NCBI GenBank assembly: GCA_964600365.1
Contig: CAZRJG010000004.1
Location: 22,858 to 86,857, forward strand
DNA from: GCA-020352575 sp964600365
GTDB lineage: Bacteria > Actinomycetota > Acidimicrobiia > Spongiisociales > JAENVV01
Length of the DNA: 64,000 nucleotides
Reading direction: 5' to 3'
Positions 7,777-15,213 of this stretch are shown here, piece by piece. The notes under the pieces were generated by a model. That model had not been told where the DNA came from. It was given only the letters and a program-made list of their open reading frames with translations, and did no database searches. The translations under genes and the position numbers were made by a program. The stretch's first letter is position 1, and every line of letters starts with the position of its first letter.

Positions 7777-8270
7777 ACGCCCGAAGGTCACGTCATCCAC
7801 CGTGCCGCCCGCCTCCATGCGAGGCGGTTCGGTGGTGAGCGGGTCCAGGCGTGGTCGCCCCAGGGGAGGTGTACCGAGGGCGCCTCGCGGCTTGGCGCGA
7901 GGTCCGTCCCGATCGGGGCTGCGCTGCTCGATCAGAGGCGATCGCAGGGGTCGGGAACGTCTACCGGGTCGAGTTGCTCTTCCCGGTGGACATCGACCCC
8001 GCCACTCCGGCGAAGGACCTCGACGCAGGGCAGGTCGAGCGGCTCCGGACGGCGACGGAGGAACCTCTCCGGGCAGGGGAGCGGTCCGGGGGGATCATCA
8101 CGGTCGACCCCGGAGAGGTCGGTGCCCGGTCGACCGGTGACCTTCGGGGAAACGAGCGGCTGTATGCGTACAAACGCGATGGCCAGCCCTGCAGGAGGTG
8201 CGGCTCGGAGATCCCGATCGGCGAACTCGGGGGCCGTTCCATCTGATGGCGCCCCGGCTGCCAACGATGA
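7777..8270 (+). pseudogene. Decayed Fpg/Nei-type DNA glycosylase
   Basis: Remnant of a base-excision repair glycosylase/AP lyase. The N-terminal Pro-Glu-Gly-His start is visible at 7780 but its start codon is ACG. About 100 residues of the middle are missing. The helix-two-turn-helix segment survives as AIAGVGNVYRVELLF only after a one-base deletion near 7942. The C-terminal zinc finger retains PCRRCG, but then has TGA for Trp (8244-8246) and Arg for the third zinc Cys before PGCQR and the original stop at 8270. Four independent lesions make sequencing error an unlikely explanation. Confidence 0.85.
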
Positions 8271-8535
8271 TTGCGTTCGGCCACTGGTCCGCGACGTCCT
8301 CGCCTCGGTTCGGAACAGCACGAGCATCGAGTGGAGGAGGTACCCGATGCCCCATGCGGCGGCGATGGAGTAGAACCAGTTGAAGCCACTCCCGGTGAGC
8401 AGGTCCAGGATCGCCACCGAGAGCAGGGTCGTGAAGCCCCAGCCGAGTGCGAATCGGGTCCTGAGCGTCGCATGCTCCCTCGAGGTCCCAGCCAGGATGC
8501 CTGCGATGGCGACTGGCCATCCCGGGAGCTCCCCG
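8271..8535 (-). pseudogene. Remnant of a small 2TM-domain membrane protein
   Basis: On the minus strand a frame reads like a two-helix membrane protein (ILAGTSREHATLRTRFALGW, then AILDLLTGSGFNWFYSIAAAW and GIGYLLHSMLVLF). An in-frame stop near 8537 precedes it with no usable start, except an internal GTG at 8417. The frame has no stop of its own before it runs antisense through the decayed glycosylase. The likely origin is a 2TM-domain protein that lost both ends; it could be chance. Confidence 0.35.
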
Positions 8536-8553
8536 CCCTAACCTCCGTCGTCG

Positions 8554-10341
8554 ATGGATAGCGCCGTCTTCGACATCGCCTTGCTCGTCACGCTCGCCGT
8601 GGCGGCGACATGGATCGCAGCCCGACTGCGGATCCCCTCCATCGTCGTGCTCCTCGTGGGTGGTGTATTGGTGGGGCCGGTGTTCCAGGTGCTCGACCCG
8701 GATGCCCTCGCGGGCGACGTCCTGCTGCCGCTCGTGTCGGTCTCCGTCGGACTCATCCTCTTCGAGGGCGGCCTCAGCCTTCGCTTCCGGGAGATCGCGA
8801 GCAGCCAGCGGGTGTTGTGGCTCCTCGTGAGCCTCGGCGTCCTCGTCACCTGGGCGCTCGGCGCCCTTTCGGCGTCGGCGTTCCTCGGCTTCCCCACCGA
8901 CCTCTCGATCCTGCTCGGCGCGATCCTCGTGGTGTCGGGGCCGACCGTGATCGGCCCCATCCTCTCGAGCGTGAGGCCCCGGCAATCGGTGTCCTCGTTG
9001 CTCAAGTGGGAGAGCATCGTGATCGACCCGATCGGCGCGATGCTCGCCGTGATCGCCTATGAGGTCATCTTCGTGGGTGCCGATGGACCGGCCGACAGCG
9101 CCCTTGCCACCGCAGGTCTCTTCGTCCTCGATGGAGTGCTTGCAGGGCTCAGCGTCGCCGTCCCCACCGGCTGGGCGCTCCGCAGGCACCTCATCCCCGA
9201 ACGCCTTGTCCCGCTCGTGGGGATCACGGCTGCACTCATCGCGTTCGCAGCCGCCGACCTCGTCGCGCAGGAGTCGGGGTTGCTCGCGACCACCGTGCTC
9301 GGCCTCTCCCTCGCGAACCGCAAGGAGCTCCGGACCAAGCCGATCATCCAGTTCTCCGAGGTGATCCAGACACTCCTCGTCGGCCTCCTCTTCATCGTCC
9401 TCTCGGCCCGCCTCACCCGCGAGCAATTGTCCGAGATCTCGATTGGTGTCGTCGGCCTCGTCCTCGTGCTCGTCCTCGTGGCCCGCCCCCTGGCCGTCTG
9501 GATCGCGACATGGGGATCGGAGTTCTCCCTCCGAGAGCGCGGCTTCATCGCAGCGGTCGCTCCCCGGGGCATCGTCGCCGCCGCCGTGGCATCGGTGTTC
9601 GCCCTCGAGTTGGAGGAGTCGGGCATCGAGGGCGGGGAGATCCTCCCGCCCATCACGTTCGCGGTGATCGTTGGCACGGTGTTGCTCTACGGGTTCGGCG
9701 CAGGGCCGCTTGCTCGGTGGCTGGGCCTCGCCGAGAAGTCCAGTCAGGGGATCCTCATCGTCGGCGCGGGGCCCGTGGAGCGGTTCGTCGGTGATGCGCT
9801 CGCCGCGTCCGGCGTGGCCGTGCTGCACGCCACGACGAGCCGGAGGGACGAGATCGATGCGCGACTCGCCGGACGGCGCACCTACTACGGGAACCTCCTC
9901 GACCACGAGCTGCCGCTCGACCTCGACCTTGCCGGGATCGGCAGGGTGATGGCGATGACGCCGAACGACGAGGTCAACACGCTCGCCACGGAACGCTTCG
10001 CGGAGCTGTTCGGGGCCGGGGAGACCTATCGACTGGCTGCGAGTCCGCTCGGGCCGGGGATCGAAGAGCCCTCCGAGGCCTTTGGGGGCCGGACGTTGTT
10101 CGGATCGACCGCCACGTACGCCTCGCTCGCAGAGCGGATTGACGCCGGGGCTGAGATTCGTAGGACGAAGCTCGGCGCCGAGTTCGACGTCGAGGACCTC
10201 CGCGCAGAGATGGGGGAGGGCGCGATGACGCTCTTCCTCCTCAGGAACCGCCAGGTCTTCATCCGGGCAACGGATTCGCCCCGACGGATCCTCGATCGTG
10301 CGCAGGCCGGCGACACGGTGCTGTGGTTGACCTCGCCCTGA
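8554..10341 (+). CDS. CPA1-type cation:proton antiporter with C-terminal TrkA_N-like domain
   Basis: A 595-residue inner-membrane exchanger. Residues 1-385 contain about 12-13 hydrophobic helices with typical blocks RIPSIVVLLVGGVLVGP, VSGPTVIGPIL and KWESIVIDPIGAMLA; the acidic Asp of the last block is at the ion-binding position. A cytosolic tail of about 200 residues begins with GILIVGAGPVE, a nucleotide-binding TrkA_N/RCK-like fold, suggesting gating by a nucleotide or dinucleotide. Such proteins exchange Na+ or K+ for H+. It stands alone, followed by a strong terminator. Confidence 0.9.
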   Translation: MDSAVFDIALLVTLAVAATWIAARLRIPSIVVLLVGGVLVGPVFQVLDPDALAGDVLLPLVSVSVGLILFEGGLSLRFREIASSQRVLWLLVSLGVLVTWALGALSASAFLGFPTDLSILLGAILVVSGPTVIGPILSSVRPRQSVSSLLKWESIVIDPIGAMLAVIAYEVIFVGADGPADSALATAGLFVLDGVLAGLSVAVPTGWALRRHLIPERLVPLVGITAALIAFAAADLVAQESGLLATTVLGLSLANRKELRTKPIIQFSEVIQTLLVGLLFIVLSARLTREQLSEISIGVVGLVLVLVLVARPLAVWIATWGSEFSLRERGFIAAVAPRGIVAAAVASVFALELEESGIEGGEILPPITFAVIVGTVLLYGFGAGPLARWLGLAEKSSQGILIVGAGPVERFVGDALAASGVAVLHATTSRRDEIDARLAGRRTYYGNLLDHELPLDLDLAGIGRVMAMTPNDEVNTLATERFAELFGAGETYRLAASPLGPGIEEPSEAFGGRTLFGSTATYASLAERIDAGAEIRRTKLGAEFDVEDLRAEMGEGAMTLFLLRNRQVFIRATDSPRRILDRAQAGDTVLWLTSP

Positions 10342-10350
10342 CCGAACGCG

Positions 10351-10388
10351 GACGACCCCCGGCTGGGAGGAGGATGCAGGGGGTCGTC
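10351..10388 (+). terminator. Strong hairpin after the CPA1 antiporter
   Basis: GACGACCCCC pairs perfectly with GGGGGTCGTC around an 18-base loop, ten bases after the antiporter stop codon. No clear U-tract, as is common in high-GC actinobacteria. Confidence 0.65.
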
Positions 10389-10533
10389 GCAACAGCCCGA
10401 TGAGTGCGCAAGGGAGGAGTGCTCGAGCCGTGATGCACCTGTCCTACGGTGCCGGCGAAGGTGTGGATCACCGAATCTCCGAGGAATCTTCCAGCAGCGG
10501 GTCTGCCATGATCCGGGGCATGCAGAGGCGACG

Positions 10534-10779
10534 ATGACCAGCAGGTGGCAGGTGGTGCCGGCGCGTTGGCGGAGCGTGGTGTTCGGGTTCCTTCTCTCGG
10601 GGCTCATGACGTTCCTCGTGAGCGGACTCACCACGGCCATCAACCTGGGGCTCGACGCGTTCAGTGTCGACCTGTGGATGGGAGCGTTCGTGCGGTCGTG
10701 GCCGATCACGTTCCCGTCGGTGCTCCTCGTCGCCCCGGTGGTCCACCGACTCGTCGCTCGCATCGTCGAGCCCACGTAG
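10534..10779 (+). CDS. DUF2798-family small membrane protein
   Basis: An 81-residue protein with two membrane segments (VVFGFLLSGLMTFLVSGLTT and ITFPSVLLVAPVVHRLVARI) joined by a short loop, the layout of DUF2798. It has a basic N-terminus and the typical C-terminal PxVhRLV block. Function is unknown in the family; no neighbour gives a hint. Confidence 0.8.
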   Translation: MTSRWQVVPARWRSVVFGFLLSGLMTFLVSGLTTAINLGLDAFSVDLWMGAFVRSWPITFPSVLLVAPVVHRLVARIVEPT

Positions 10780-10840
10780 ACCGCAAACGATTGCTGCGGT
10801 GCGGTAGTGTCGCGCCATCGCCTACAGCGGAGGACGCGAC

Positions 10841-11719
10841 ATGGACATCGGATGGATCGGCCTCGGGGACATGGGCCAGGTGATCGTGCCCCGACTGTTG
10901 GAGGCGGGTCATCGCGTGCGTGGCTGGAACCGCACGATGGCCAAGGCGGAGCCGCTCGTCGCGTTGGGCATGGAGGTCGCCGAGTCCGCAGCCGACGCCG
11001 CGCGGGGTGCCGAGTTCGTGTTCTCGGTCGTCACCGACTCGAAGGCCGTGCGCATGGTCGCGCTCGGGGACGCGGGGATCGTCGAGGGACTCGGATCCGA
11101 CGCCGTGTACATGGACATGAGCACGATCGATCCGCTCGTGAGTAGGGAGGTGTCGGCCGCGTTTGCCGAGCGTGGCCTCACGATGCTCGACGTCCCGCTC
11201 TCGGGCAGCCCGGTGACGGTACGGCAGGGGAAGGCGTCGACGATGGTCGGGGGCTCCCCCGAGGACTTCGCCAAAGTGGAGCCAGTGCTTCGTGACGTGG
11301 GGGCGAACGTGAGCCACATCGGCCCCCAGGGCACCGCCGTCCAGATGAAGGTCGCGATCAACCTCACACTGATCGTCGAGATGGTGGTGTTCTGCGAGTC
11401 CGTCGCCCTCGCCGAGAAGGGCGGGGTGGATCGGTCGGTCGCCGTCGATGCGATGCTGAAGAGCGTCGTCGCATCGCCGGTGATGGGCTACCGGGGGCCC
11501 TTCATCCTCGACATGCCCGATACGCCCCTCGCCGACGTCACCCTGCAGCAGAAGGACATGGTCCTCGCACTCGAGGTGGCCCGTCGCCAGGGCTCGATGG
11601 CGCCCCTCGGCGCTGTCGCGAACGAACTCCTCAACGCGTGTCGCGGGCTGGGCATCGACCACCGCGACTTCGTCACCGTCTTCGACGTGTACCGCATGCT
11701 GGCGGGGGTGGCGGAGTGA
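10841..11719 (+). CDS. 3-hydroxyisobutyrate dehydrogenase-family oxidoreductase
   Basis: A 292-residue NAD(P)-dependent beta-hydroxyacid dehydrogenase. The N-terminal nucleotide fold has IGWIGLGDMGQ, the substrate loop DVPLSGSPVTVRQG is typical, and the catalytic Lys170 lies in QMKVAINL; the C-terminal half is all helical. AGCGGAGGA before ATG 10841 is a good ribosome site. It overlaps the next gene (GTGA), making the first gene of a three-gene operon with a cupin protein and a hydratase-like protein. The family acts on small 3-hydroxyacids or reduces glyoxylate/succinate semialdehyde, so the exact substrate stays open. Confidence 0.9.
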   Translation: MDIGWIGLGDMGQVIVPRLLEAGHRVRGWNRTMAKAEPLVALGMEVAESAADAARGAEFVFSVVTDSKAVRMVALGDAGIVEGLGSDAVYMDMSTIDPLVSREVSAAFAERGLTMLDVPLSGSPVTVRQGKASTMVGGSPEDFAKVEPVLRDVGANVSHIGPQGTAVQMKVAINLTLIVEMVVFCESVALAEKGGVDRSVAVDAMLKSVVASPVMGYRGPFILDMPDTPLADVTLQQKDMVLALEVARRQGSMAPLGAVANELLNACRGLGIDHRDFVTVFDVYRMLAGVAE

Positions 11720-12123
11720 ACGACCGCTATCGCGTGCGCCTCGAGGACGTCCCGCTCGTACCCAACCTCCGCGAGGACGACGGGTGGGTCAACATGCAGG
11801 TGCAGTTCCTGGTCGGAAGCGAGAGTGTCGGCGTCGACGATTTCCTCCTGGGGTGGACGGTCCTGCCTCCCGGGGCGAAACACGATCGGCACCTCCACCA
11901 TGACGCTGATGAGTTCTTCATCGTGCTCCAGGGGAGCGGCCGCATCTACACCGATGATGGGACCGCCCCGTCGACGAGGGGCGATGTGATTTGGACACCC
12001 CGCGGGAAGTGGCACGGCTTCGACAACACGGGTGATGAGGACGTGGTGCTCGTCTGGGGGTGGAACGGAGCCGGGTCGCTTGAGGCGAGTGGCTATGAGG
12101 TGCACCCCGAGGCGCACTCCTGA
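11716..12123 (+). CDS. Cupin-domain protein
   Basis: A 135-residue single-domain cupin. Motif 1 reads HDRHLHHDADEFFIVLQG with His and Glu metal ligands, and motif 2 reads TPRGKWHGFDN with the last His. It may be a small metal-dependent dioxygenase, isomerase or binding protein. GTG 11716 overlaps the previous stop by three bases. The 3' end touches the next gene through CTGA, so translation of the three operon genes is probably coupled. The shared operon suggests it acts on the same small organic acid. Confidence 0.85.
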   Translation: MNDRYRVRLEDVPLVPNLREDDGWVNMQVQFLVGSESVGVDDFLLGWTVLPPGAKHDRHLHHDADEFFIVLQGSGRIYTDDGTAPSTRGDVIWTPRGKWHGFDNTGDEDVVLVWGWNGAGSLEASGYEVHPEAHS

Positions 12124-12824
12124 ACCCCTGGGACGACCCTCGGGTCCGTGCCGGGTTCCTGCGCCAACTCGCTCGACGGAGGGGCGAGCTCGCAGAAGGC
12201 GCGATCCCGATCGGGTGGAAGGTTGGCTTCGGAGCACCCTCGTCGCTCCAGCTCATGGAGATCGAGGCGCCGCTGCTCGGCCACCTCACTGATCGCACCG
12301 TGCTGACGGACGGGGCAACGGTGGATGCCTCGTCCTGGGTCAGGGGGGTCGTCGAGTTCGAGGTGGCGGTGTGGGTCGGCGAGACGCTCGGCTCTGGGAC
12401 GACTCCAGACGATGCCAGGGCCGCGGTGCGCGCCGTGGGCCCTGCGATCGAGGTGGCTGACGTCGACCTCGTGCCCGGTCCTGGGACCGTCGAGGCGATC
12501 CTCGCCGATGACATATTCCACCGGGGAGTGCTCCTCGGTGATCGCGACGAGACACGTGCCGGCCTCCACATCGATGGACTCACCGCCGTGATCGAGATCG
12601 ATGGTGAGTCCTTCGCGGAGACGTCCGATCTCGAGGCCATCACCGGCCGGTACGACGAGGTGGTGGCCACGGTCGCGAACACGTTGGGGGCGTTCGGAGA
12701 GCACCTCGTGGAGGGCGCAGTCATCATCACCGGCTCGGTCATCCCGCCGGTTCCCATAGATGCAGGCGAGAGATTCTCGTTCCGACTCGGGGACTACGCG
12801 CCTCTCACCTTGCGCCGGGCCTAG
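12120..12824 (+). CDS. 2-keto-4-pentenoate hydratase/FAH-type protein with apparent CTG start
   Basis: A 234-residue protein of the fumarylacetoacetate hydrolase/2-oxopent-4-dienoate hydratase fold (IPIGWKVGFGAPSSLQ near the N-terminus, EFEVAVWVG carrying the metal-ligand Glu, GPAIEVADVD). The homologous region begins at about 12126, but no ATG, GTG or TTG exists in frame before Met at 12255. CTG 12120 overlaps the cupin stop as CTGA, exactly where ATGA would be expected. It is either a rare CTG start or a mutated or misread ATG. The operon with a beta-hydroxyacid dehydrogenase suggests breakdown of a small keto or enol acid. Confidence 0.8.
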   Translation: MNPWDDPRVRAGFLRQLARRRGELAEGAIPIGWKVGFGAPSSLQLMEIEAPLLGHLTDRTVLTDGATVDASSWVRGVVEFEVAVWVGETLGSGTTPDDARAAVRAVGPAIEVADVDLVPGPGTVEAILADDIFHRGVLLGDRDETRAGLHIDGLTAVIEIDGESFAETSDLEAITGRYDEVVATVANTLGAFGEHLVEGAVIITGSVIPPVPIDAGERFSFRLGDYAPLTLRRA

Positions 12825-12827
12825 GCC

Positions 12828-13398
12828 TCAGCGTCCTGCCGCCTTCCTCCATGCGCTGAAGTTCGCCACCGAACCCTTGTGGGGTGGCACGAGCCACGGA
12901 TGAAGGGTCGCGAGGCGCACTCGTTGGTCGCTCGCGGGAAGCCGGGTGCTGGGGCGTGGGCGACGGCGACGGGCTTCGAGCTCCTGCATCTCGTCGACGC
13001 ACGCCATCTCCCGACTCCAACGAGGTGCGGGAGGTTCTTCCGGAGGGCCGTGGCATCGCCGCGCCTTCACCGATCGGATCCCGACCCTCGCATAGAGGTG
13101 ACGGGCGTACTCCCGCCCGAGCAACTCGTCGCGGAACTTCGCGACATCGGGTGGCGGCCCGCCCTCGATGGACTCCCACATCCCTTCGGGCGGGAGCAGG
13201 CCGTGGCGGATCCACGGCGAGAGTTCCGGGGCCCCCGTGCGTGGCCACCGCCGACCCGATGCGTAGATCCACACCGACCCGTGCTGCGTGATCGACATGC
13301 GGGGCCACGCATCGGGAAGGCAGTAGGTGGCCTGTGCCACGAGGGCCGGGATCGACGGGCCAGTGGACGTAGGTGAGGTCCCGCCACGACCTGCTCAT
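12828..13398 (-). pseudogene. Broken DUF2071-like gene
   Basis: The start MSRSWRDLTYVHWPVDP (ATG 13398) is the typical beginning of DUF2071 proteins. One extra base near 13348 then shifts the frame to continue ALVAQATYCLPDAWPRMS. The usual stretch of about 60 residues between these parts is missing. The next part, SVWIYASGRRWPRTGA, again fits the family core. The C-terminal third (to 12828) is unusually basic and not recognisable, so its frame is uncertain. An internal deletion plus a frameshift indicates a dead gene. The family function is unknown. Confidence 0.65.
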
Positions 13399-13528
13399 GA
13401 CGGAGCATTCGATCCCCGGGGGGGATCCAGCGAGGAGTGGATGTCGCACGGTGGGGATACGGAGCTGGCCGCGGCCGGGGGCGATGTCTCGAGTCTGAGG
13501 GAAGCGCGTCTCCCACTACATTCATCCC

Positions 13529-14644
13529 ATGCGTTCCAGAACCCCCGAATCGCTCATACGACACCTGCACGGTCCCGGCCCGTCACCCGTGCCGCCCTCC
13601 GTGCTCGAAGCACTCGCCCTCCCCGTGGTGGGGCACTTGGACCCGGAGTTCGTGGCGATCATGGACGAGGTGTCCCAGGGTCTGCGAGACCTGTTCCTCA
13701 CCACGAACCGCCTCACCTTCCCCGTGAGCGGTACGGGATCCGCGGGGATGGAGGCCGCCGCGTTCAATCTCCTCGAGCCCGGTGATACGGCCGTGATCGG
13801 GGTGAAGGGCGTCTTTGGGGCTCGGATGGCCGAAGAGGCCCGCCGGGCGGGTGCCGAAGTGGTCGTCGTGGAGGGCGAGTGGGGTCGTGCCATCTCCACC
13901 GAACGGCTTGCGGAGGCAGCCCGAGCCCACGGTGCGAAGGTGGTCGGGATCGTCCACGCCGAGACCTCCACCGGGGTTCGACAGCCGGTCGAGGAGTTGC
14001 GGCCGGCATTGGGACCGGATCCCTATCTCCTCGTCGACACCGTGACCGGCCTCGGCGGGATACCCGTGCGCGTCGACGAGTGGGGGATCGATGCGTGCTA
14101 CTCGGGCACCCAGAAGTGCCTCAGCGTCCCGCCGGGCCTCGCACCGATCACGTTCAGCGATCGTGCCGTGGAGATGATCGGCGAACGGTCGACCCCGATC
14201 CGCTCGTGGTACCTCGACACCACGCTCCTCTCGGCGTACTGGGACGATGCCGATTCATCGAGGTCCTACCGCCACACCGCCCCGATCTCGATGGTCTACG
14301 CCCTCCACGAAGGACTTCGGATGGTCCTCGAGGAGGGGTTGGAAGCGACGTGGGCTCGTCATGCCGAGGCTGGCGGCCACCTCCAATCGGGCCTCGTCGA
14401 TCGGGGCTTCACGCTGCTGGCACCCGAGGAGCATCGACTCCCGCAGCTCACGACGGCGTTCCTCCCCGATGGCCTCGATGACGCAACGGCGCGTCGCCGC
14501 CTCCTCGAGGAGTTCAGGATCGAGGTAGGAGGCGGCCTCGGCCCCTTCGCCGGCAAGATCTGGCGGATCGGGATGATGGGCCACGGGGCCACCGTCGAGG
14601 CGGCCGACCGGATCCTCGGCGCCGTCGACGCCATCCTGGGCTGA
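13529..14644 (+). CDS. Class V aminotransferase (alanine/serine-glyoxylate type)
   Basis: A 371-residue PLP enzyme. HLHGPGPSPVPPSVLEAL opens the protein as in serine- and alanine-glyoxylate aminotransferases. FPVSGTGSAGMEAA forms the phosphate loop, VDTVTGLGGIPVRVDEW carries the PLP-ring Asp, and the Schiff-base Lys196 lies in SGTQKCLSVPPGLAP. The C-terminus GFLRIG-like block appears as IWRIGMMGHG. It transfers an amino group from alanine or serine to glyoxylate or a related ketoacid. It is monocistronic; no strong ribosome site is visible before ATG 13529. Confidence 0.9.
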   Translation: MRSRTPESLIRHLHGPGPSPVPPSVLEALALPVVGHLDPEFVAIMDEVSQGLRDLFLTTNRLTFPVSGTGSAGMEAAAFNLLEPGDTAVIGVKGVFGARMAEEARRAGAEVVVVEGEWGRAISTERLAEAARAHGAKVVGIVHAETSTGVRQPVEELRPALGPDPYLLVDTVTGLGGIPVRVDEWGIDACYSGTQKCLSVPPGLAPITFSDRAVEMIGERSTPIRSWYLDTTLLSAYWDDADSSRSYRHTAPISMVYALHEGLRMVLEEGLEATWARHAEAGGHLQSGLVDRGFTLLAPEEHRLPQLTTAFLPDGLDDATARRRLLEEFRIEVGGGLGPFAGKIWRIGMMGHGATVEAADRILGAVDAILG

Positions 14645-14863
14645 TCGCGCGGCCGGTGGACACCGTATGGGTGACGGGGGATGAGGCCTGCCCCTTCACG
14701 ACGCTCTCCTGTGACTTCGTCGACCGGTCCCGGGACGAGCGTGCCTCGGACCACAGGATGGCTCGCCACCACGCCAGGCCCGATCGGCTCGGTGGTCTCC
14801 CCGAGGTTCGTGCTCAGGCGCGTGGAGTGGTCGCGGCGACGCTGGCGGGGGAGTGGTGAGGAG
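14645..14863. other. Intergenic stretch without recognisable gene
   Basis: Several short open frames cross it on both strands, but none has a ribosome site, conserved-looking composition or credible ends. It lies between the 3' ends of the aminotransferase and the minus-strand regulator. No clear terminator hairpin was seen. Confidence 0.4.
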
Positions 14864-15160
14864 TCAGTCGCCGTGGACGAGGACCTGGAGGAGTGCGCCG
14901 ATCGCGAGGTGGTCCTCGAGGGGGTGGCGCAGCGGCTGGTGCGCGTGGACCTCGTAGTGGTTGCGTCGCCCGACCCTCACGTGGGACAGGTACCCTGCTG
15001 CCTCGAGCTCCGCAACGATGCGTTGGGCGGCCCGCTCGGTGATGCCGACCTTCGCGGCGACGTCACGAAGTCGCACGTCGGGATCTGCGGCGATGCAGAG
15101 CAGCACATGGGAGTGGTTCGTGAGGAACGTCCATTGCGAGGTCTGGCGGAAGTCGGTCAT
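14864..15160 (-). CDS. Small winged-helix transcriptional regulator
   Basis: A 98-residue MarR/ArsR-like protein. WTFLTNHSHVLLCIA is followed by the helix-turn-helix RLRDVAAKVGITERAAQRIV and the wing GYLSHVRVGRRNHYEV; no metal-binding Cys cluster is present. MTDFRQTS at 15160 is chosen over Met 15190, which would place the start inside the divergent AT-rich promoter. It is divergent from the Mrp antiporter operon and is the obvious candidate to bind the palindrome and TTCGTG repeats at 15178-15210, perhaps also the related site at 22754-22779. The signal sensed is unknown. Confidence 0.85.
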   Translation of the reverse strand: MTDFRQTSQWTFLTNHSHVLLCIAADPDVRLRDVAAKVGITERAAQRIVAELEAAGYLSHVRVGRRNHYEVHAHQPLRHPLEDHLAIGALLQVLVHGD

Positions 15161-15177
15161 GACTGATCCACAGTCTA

Positions 15178-15211
15178 TATACGTATACAAATTCGTGTAA
15201 AGTAATTCGTG
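15178..15211. promoter_or_regulatory. Divergent promoter/operator of the Mrp operon
   Basis: An AT-rich island in GC-rich DNA. It contains the 10-bp palindrome TATACGTATA (15178-15187), then ATTCGTGTAA (15191-15200) and a second ATTCGTGA (15205-15212), two direct copies 14 bases apart. mrpA ATG 15214 has no ribosome site, and a TAAAGT hexamer lies about 16 bases before it, so the transcript may be leaderless. TCGTGTAA recurs inverted as TTACACGA at 22755. Confidence 0.65.
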
Positions 15212-15213
15212 AC

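Noticed and set aside
8098..10392. 764-codon minus-strand frame opposite the CPA1 antiporter
   Set aside because: Composition is the Glu/Asp/Arg/His-rich pattern of an antisense shadow of a membrane-protein gene; no domain or start signal.
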